Below, piece by piece: positions 6,747 to 10,035 of a DNA stretch of 10,035 nucleotides (the first letter of the stretch is position 1; each line of letters begins with the position of its first letter). The position numbers were made by a program, and so were the translations under genes. Origin of the DNA: an uncultured Clostridia bacterium (lineage in GTDB: Bacteria > Bacillota > Clostridia > Oscillospirales > Acutalibacteraceae); the NCBI GenBank assembly GCA_937895645.1, contig CALBKQ010000203.1, positions 1 through 10,035 of the forward strand. Direction: 5' to 3'. The notes under the pieces were generated by a model. It did not search any database and was not told the origin of the DNA. It was given only the letters and a program-made list of their open reading frames with translations.

Positions 6747-8390
6747 TTAATCAGGAATACTAAAATACTCGCCCTTATATCTACCATGAAAATCCTTTTT
6801 TGTGCTTTGGTTTACTGCAAACACTTCATTTGTGCTGTAAAGGATTGCAATTTTGATGTTTTTGTCAACATTTTCTATAAAATATTTCTTCACTTTTTTG
6901 TATAGTGGGTCACGGATTTTGAAAATTTCCGGAATCTGCACTGATGACGAGCAAGAAAGCAAATCACAAAGGATTTTTTCACGCAAAACTTGTTCATTAC
7001 ATTGGCTCTTAAAATACTCATACACTTTAACTGCGTAATCTGACAGTTTCATATTTGTACCATCAACTGCGTTGCCAAAATTGTTGAATAAATCGAATGG
7101 CGAAATGCCCATCTCATCTGTTAAATAATCGAGAGTAAACAGAAATCGACCACTGTTATAAAGTCGTTCAACTGCGTCTTCACAGTTTTTTAAGGTTTTC
7201 ATTTCATCGGTTGTAATCCAAGGAGTTGAAATTACCTCATAAGGTGGATTTTCGTTATATTCACAAGGGAAATCTTGTGGGTTTTCACGCATATCGGCAC
7301 CGTAAAGAAGTTTAAGAAATCCCATTTGCAACATATGTGCTTTAAGTGAGTAGCCAATATTGAAACTCTGCTTAAAACTTTCAAGGGTTTCGCCCGTAAG
7401 ACCTGCGATTAAGTCAATATGAACGTGCATATTGCCAAATTCAAGTAGTTTTTTAATATTTTTAATCAGTTTTTCTGTGTTGGTTTTTCGGTTGATTTTC
7501 TTAAGTGTTTCTTCATTGAAAGACTGCATACCAATTTCAAGTTGCACAGCACCTGTTGGCATTTGTGAAAGTATTTCAAGGGTTTCTTCGGTAAGTATAT
7601 CCCCTGCTATTTCAAAGTGAAAACAGATATTTTCGGGGATTTTTGTTCCGTAATTTTCTTTAATAAATGTTAAAATCTCATTTGCTCTTTTTGAGTTTGC
7701 ATTGAATGTTCTATCTACAAATTTAAGGGTTTGTGTACCACTATTTGCAAGATTAATTATATCTTTTTTCACTTGTTCAAGGTCGAAAAAGCGTAGTTTT
7801 GAGCATCTGCCTGAAAGACAGAAAGCACAACGATAAGGGCACCCTCTACTTGTTTCGATATAGGCAATTCGTCCGTTTAAGTTTTTATAAAAATCTTCAC
7901 TATAAGGTGATGGTGGAGTTTCTGTATATTCCTTTTCAGGATTTGTAAAAATCTCATTGTTTTCGCGATATGTAAGTCCGTCAACGCGCTCTAATTCGCC
8001 ATTTATGTTATCAAGTAAAAGTGGAAAATTCCACTCGCCCTCACCTGTTAAAACAAAATCTACAAAATTATATCTTTCTAAAACATCTTGCGGTCTGTAT
8101 GCTACCTCAGGACCACCAAGAATAATTTTACAACCAAGATTTTCTTTAATTTCTTTGCAAATTTCAAGGGTCCCTGTAATGTTCCAGATATAGCAAGAAA
8201 AAGAAACTACTTGTGGATTTTCAAGAATTATTTTCTGTGCAAAATCGTGAAGATTAGCATTTATAGTACTTTCAAGTACTTTAATATCATAATCATTTTT
8301 TGCAAATGACTTTACACCTGCAAGTAAACACCAAGGCGCTAATGAAGCGTGAATATATTTTGAATTTAAGCAACAAATTAAAACTTTCAT
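6747..8390 (-). CDS. B12-binding-domain radical SAM protein, DUF4080 type
   Basis: This protein of 547 residues from the ATG at 8388-8390 has three parts. Residues 1 to about 140 form a Rossmann-like B12-binding fold (CCLNSKYIHASLAPW near the start, GGPEVAY at 92-98, TGEGE at 115-119). A radical SAM core follows, from about 170 to 380, whose CPYRCAFC motif supplies C184, C188 and C191 to a 4Fe-4S cluster that cleaves S-adenosylmethionine. The C-terminal region of about 160 residues matches the DUF4080 class by layout. These proteins are common in clostridia and their reaction is mostly unknown; methyltransferase-like or C-C bond chemistry is suggested by fold only. An ATG nine bases further upstream (8397-8399) is possible, but the 8390 start has a GGATG site six bases before it. 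It has its own promoter and looks like a single-gene unit. Confidence 0.87.
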   Translation of the reverse strand: MKVLICCLNSKYIHASLAPWCLLAGVKSFAKNDYDIKVLESTINANLHDFAQKIILENPQVVSFSCYIWNITGTLEICKEIKENLGCKIILGGPEVAYRPQDVLERYNFVDFVLTGEGEWNFPLLLDNINGELERVDGLTYRENNEIFTNPEKEYTETPPSPYSEDFYKNLNGRIAYIETSRGCPYRCAFCLSGRCSKLRFFDLEQVKKDIINLANSGTQTLKFVDRTFNANSKRANEILTFIKENYGTKIPENICFHFEIAGDILTEETLEILSQMPTGAVQLEIGMQSFNEETLKKINRKTNTEKLIKNIKKLLEFGNMHVHIDLIAGLTGETLESFKQSFNIGYSLKAHMLQMGFLKLLYGADMRENPQDFPCEYNENPPYEVISTPWITTDEMKTLKNCEDAVERLYNSGRFLFTLDYLTDEMGISPFDLFNNFGNAVDGTNMKLSDYAVKVYEYFKSQCNEQVLREKILCDLLSCSSSVQIPEIFKIRDPLYKKVKKYFIENVDKNIKIAILYSTNEVFAVNQSTKKDFHGRYKGEYFSIPD

Positions 8391-8412
8391 ACAGCACATC
8401 CAAACGATTTTT

Positions 8413-8430
8413 AAGTATTATACAATACTT
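8413..8430. repeat. Dyad over the -10 box of the radical SAM promoter
   Basis: A perfect inverted repeat with seven-base arms, AAGTATT and AATACTT, around four bases. It covers the predicted -10 hexamer and could be an operator. In such A+T-rich DNA it may also be chance. No copy was noticed elsewhere in the window. Confidence 0.4.
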
Positions 8431-8445
8431 TTTACATTTATACAA
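8417..8445 (-). promoter_or_regulatory. Promoter of the radical SAM gene
   Basis: On the minus strand TTGTAT (complement of 8440-8445), 17 bases, then TATAAT (8417-8422, perfect). The expected start is near 8410, giving a leader of about 20 bases. A dyad (AAGTATT-n4-AATACTT, 8413-8430) is centred on the -10 box. Confidence 0.65.
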
Positions 8446-8446
8446 C

Positions 8447-8479
8447 AAAAACGGCTTGGATTTAATTCTAAGCCGTTTT
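8447..8479 (-). terminator. Intrinsic terminator of the cysteine-triplet membrane protein gene
   Basis: A ten-pair stem (8448-8457 with 8470-8479) extends by three more pairs toward a six-base loop. It lies ten bases past the stop codon at 8489. On the minus strand the stem ends in a run of five T, giving an intrinsic terminator that insulates this gene from the radical SAM gene. Confidence 0.85.
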
Positions 8480-8488
8480 CGTTATTAT

Positions 8489-8884
8489 TTAGTTACACTT
8501 TGCTAAACATTTTGCAAGACACGCGGTTGCCCCAACAGTAAGAGAGAAGAAAAGAAGCAACAGACCTGTTACTATTGCGCCCACAATACTTGTTGTAACA
8601 AAAGTTATTGCCAAAAGAACTACCGATAAGAGTATTGTGCCGAGAATACCTATCAGTAAAACTGAAAGCGTAGGACAAACACAATCATTTGTACATTCTC
8701 TTTCTATTACTGCAGTTGTTGCAAGAACTACTGCAAGATAAACAACAGCTATACCGAAAACCACCCATAAAAACGCTGGTGTTACGGTTATAACACCAGT
8801 TATACGAAGAAATGCAGTGATAATACCTATGATTATACTTACTACAACTGCGATACTTGTACAATTATTTCTGCAATTACACAT
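8489..8884 (-). CDS. Small membrane protein with three cysteine triplets, function unknown
   Basis: This 131-residue protein has four hydrophobic segments at about 10-28, 36-60, 72-95 and 98-121. The nine cysteines fall in three groups of three: C2, C4, C8 at the N terminus; C64, C68, C70 in the loop between helices 2 and 3; C122, C126, C130 in the tail (CLAKCLAKC). With four helices, all three groups would lie on the same face of the membrane, where they could bind a metal or form disulfides. That topology is inference. The frame opens at a TTG seven codons earlier (8903-8905), but GGGGGTGA lies a few bases before the ATG at 8882-8884, so that ATG is taken. No named family is recognised with confidence, though similar short Cys-rich membrane proteins occur in clostridia. 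It appears monocistronic, flanked by terminators; I could not pick a convincing promoter in 8885-8936. Confidence 0.78.
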   Translation of the reverse strand: MCNCRNNCTSIAVVVSIIIGIITAFLRITGVITVTPAFLWVVFGIAVVYLAVVLATTAVIERECTNDCVCPTLSVLLIGILGTILLSVVLLAITFVTTSIVGAIVTGLLLLFFSLTVGATACLAKCLAKCN

Positions 8885-8936
8885 ATTATTCACCCCCAAT
8901 TTCAATATATGTTATATCTTGTCTGAAAGTGAAATA

Positions 8937-8964
8937 ATAAAAAAAGGAGAGTTTTCACTCTCCT
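8937..8964 (-). terminator. Intrinsic terminator of the flavoenzyme gene
   Basis: An eight-pair perfect stem (8945-8952 with 8957-8964; core GGAGAG/CTCTCC) has a four-base loop. On the minus strand it is followed by a run of T (complement of 8939-8945, then more T-rich bases). It begins 22 bases past the stop codon at 8987. Confidence 0.88.
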
Positions 8965-8986
8965 CTAAATTTATGTCTTTATGAAA

Positions 8987-10035
8987 TTATAACTTCATTG
9001 CAACGTCCCAAGCGCCCCAGATAACTGTACGAAGGTTACCAACTTTGTTAGCATCGCCGATAACGTGTACTTTCTTGCTCTTTTCTGCGATTGGTGCTGG
9101 TTTGTAACCAACTGAAAGAATAACTGTATCAGCAGGAATGTCAACTGTATTACCGTCTTTTGTAGCGATTGTAACGCCATCATCACGAATTTCTGTTGTT
9201 CTGCTTTCAAGATAAACAGGAACTTTGTTTGTCTTGAAGAAATCACGAAGATAACTTGTGTTAGCAAGTGCAACACCAGGAGTTGTAACAAGGTCATCCT
9301 GCATTTCAACAATAACAGGTTTCTTGCCCTGAAGATAAAGTTCGTAAGCGATTTCACAACCTGTAAGACCACCACCAACAACTACTACATTGTCACCTGC
9401 AAGTGAGTTATCAAGAAGGAAGTCAACTGCTTCGATTGCCTTGTCAGCGCCCTTAACAGGAATCTTATTAGCAACTGCACCTGTTGCTACGATTACTTCG
9501 TCAGCGTCAAGTGTAGCAATATCTTTAACTTCTGTATTCATATGAACTGTGATTGCATCATAACGCTGAATTTCGCGGTTATACCAAGCAATAAGGTCAC
9601 GGTCTTTTTCTTTGTATGATGGAGCTGCTGCTGCAATAAACACACCACCAAGCTTGTCACTCTTTTCATAAAGGTCAACTTTATGACCACGCTGTGCACA
9701 AACCATAGCTGCTTCCATACCGCCGATACCGCCACCGATAACTGCGATTTTCTTTGCTTTTTTAGCAGGTTCAATTTTATATTTCTTTGACTGCATTGTT
9801 TTAGGGTTAATAGCACAACGAGAAAGTCCCATTGTATCGAAAAGGCCCTGAGTATTAGCATGACCCTTTGATGATGAGAAGTTAAAGCAACCTGCATGGC
9901 AGCAGATACATGGCTTGATTTCTTCAACTCTGTCTTCAATAAGCTTTGTGATCCATTCAGGATCAACAAGGAACTGACGAGCAACACCAACACCATCGAT
10001 TTTGCCGTCTGCAACAGCCTGTGCACCAACATCAG
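8987..10035 (-). CDS. NADH:flavin oxidoreductase, old yellow enzyme type with 4Fe-4S and FAD/NAD domains (C-terminal part)
   Basis: The gene is cut by the right edge; 348 C-terminal residues are visible and the frame stays open to base 10033, so no start codon is in the window. In order they show the end of an FMN-binding TIM barrel (GKIDGVGVARQFLVDPEW, residues 10-27 of the fragment), the Fe-S motif PCICCHAGC (C42, C45, C49) with the fourth Cys in LSRCAINP (C73), an FAD Rossmann motif GGGIGG (100-105), a second NAD(P) motif GGGLTG (220-225), and the closing VIGDANKVGNLRTVIWGAW segment. This is the layout of 2,4-dienoyl-CoA reductase, 2-enoate reductase and bile-acid BaiCD/BaiH enzymes, which reduce activated C=C bonds with NAD(P)H in the cytoplasm. 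The substrate cannot be told. The distance from the third to the fourth cysteine (23 residues between) is longer than the 11 or so of FadH. Confidence 0.88.
   Translation of the reverse strand, partial: DVGAQAVADGKIDGVGVARQFLVDPEWITKLIEDRVEEIKPCICCHAGCFNFSSSKGHANTQGLFDTMGLSRCAINPKTMQSKKYKIEPAKKAKKIAVIGGGIGGMEAAMVCAQRGHKVDLYEKSDKLGGVFIAAAAPSYKEKDRDLIAWYNREIQRYDAITVHMNTEVKDIATLDADEVIVATGAVANKIPVKGADKAIEAVDFLLDNSLAGDNVVVVGGGLTGCEIAYELYLQGKKPVIVEMQDDLVTTPGVALANTSYLRDFFKTNKVPVYLESRTTEIRDDGVTIATKDGNTVDIPADTVILSVGYKPAPIAEKSKKVHVIGDANKVGNLRTVIWGAWDVAMKL

Noticed and set aside
6720..6770. Terminator between the convergent DUF6809-like and radical SAM genes
   Set aside because: Only five bases separate the stops, and no GC-rich hairpin with a T-run is visible on either strand nearby.
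9832..9832. ATG at 9832 as the start of the flavoenzyme gene
   Set aside because: The frame continues upstream with 67 residues that contain three of the four Fe-S cysteines and the barrel end, so this Met is internal.
9538..10032. Minus-strand open frame of 164 codons overlapping the flavoenzyme
   Set aside because: It lies one frame off the flavoenzyme, which shows FMN-barrel, Fe-S and FAD motifs without a break to the window edge.

Overview
The window looks like chromosomal DNA from a low-GC, anaerobic, probably gut-associated Clostridia-type Firmicute. The support is an A+T-rich background (roughly 35% G+C in most genes, by eye), Shine-Dalgarno-led genes, intrinsic terminators, several GTG/TTG-proximal starts and an anaerobic gene set (Fe-S flavoenzyme, radical SAM protein). 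The species cannot be named from the sequence. Almost every gene is on the minus strand; the one exception is a small plus-strand gene at 6478-6741. There is no gene-free stretch longer than 300 bases, and I see no tRNA, rRNA, CRISPR array, insertion sequence or integrase.

Reading in the direction of minus-strand transcription (right to left): (1) 8987-10035 is the C-terminal part of an Fe-S/FAD old-yellow-enzyme-type oxidoreductase that runs off the right edge and ends at its own terminator. (2) 8489-8884 is a four-helix membrane protein with nine cysteines in three triplets, also with its own terminator. (3) 6747-8390 is a B12-binding-domain radical SAM protein of the DUF4080 type, with a clear promoter. 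(4) 6124-6741 is a divergent regulatory cassette: a small XRE-type repressor (minus) and a small DUF6809-like protein (plus), separated by 129 bases. That gap holds a perfect consensus sigma-A promoter (TTGACA-17-TATAAT) and three copies of a dyad, one exactly filling the promoter spacer. (5) 3357-6087 is a two-gene operon, an M20 metallopeptidase followed one base later by a YfcC/DcuC-family carrier, which suggests uptake and hydrolysis of a peptide or N-acyl amino acid. Its promoter lies inside the last codons of the repressor gene. (6) 76-3221 is a two-gene operon with an ATGA overlap, a GH127/GH146-type beta-L-arabinofuranosidase followed by an MFS carrier. This suggests import of arabinose-containing oligosaccharides and their hydrolysis in the cytoplasm. 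It ends at a strong, probably bidirectional, terminator.

The metabolic units are ordinary for a plant-glycan- and peptide-using gut anaerobe. The most unusual parts are the phage-switch-like XRE/DUF6809 cassette between metabolic units, the cysteine-triplet membrane protein, and an abrupt rise in G+C within the 3' part of the MFS gene.
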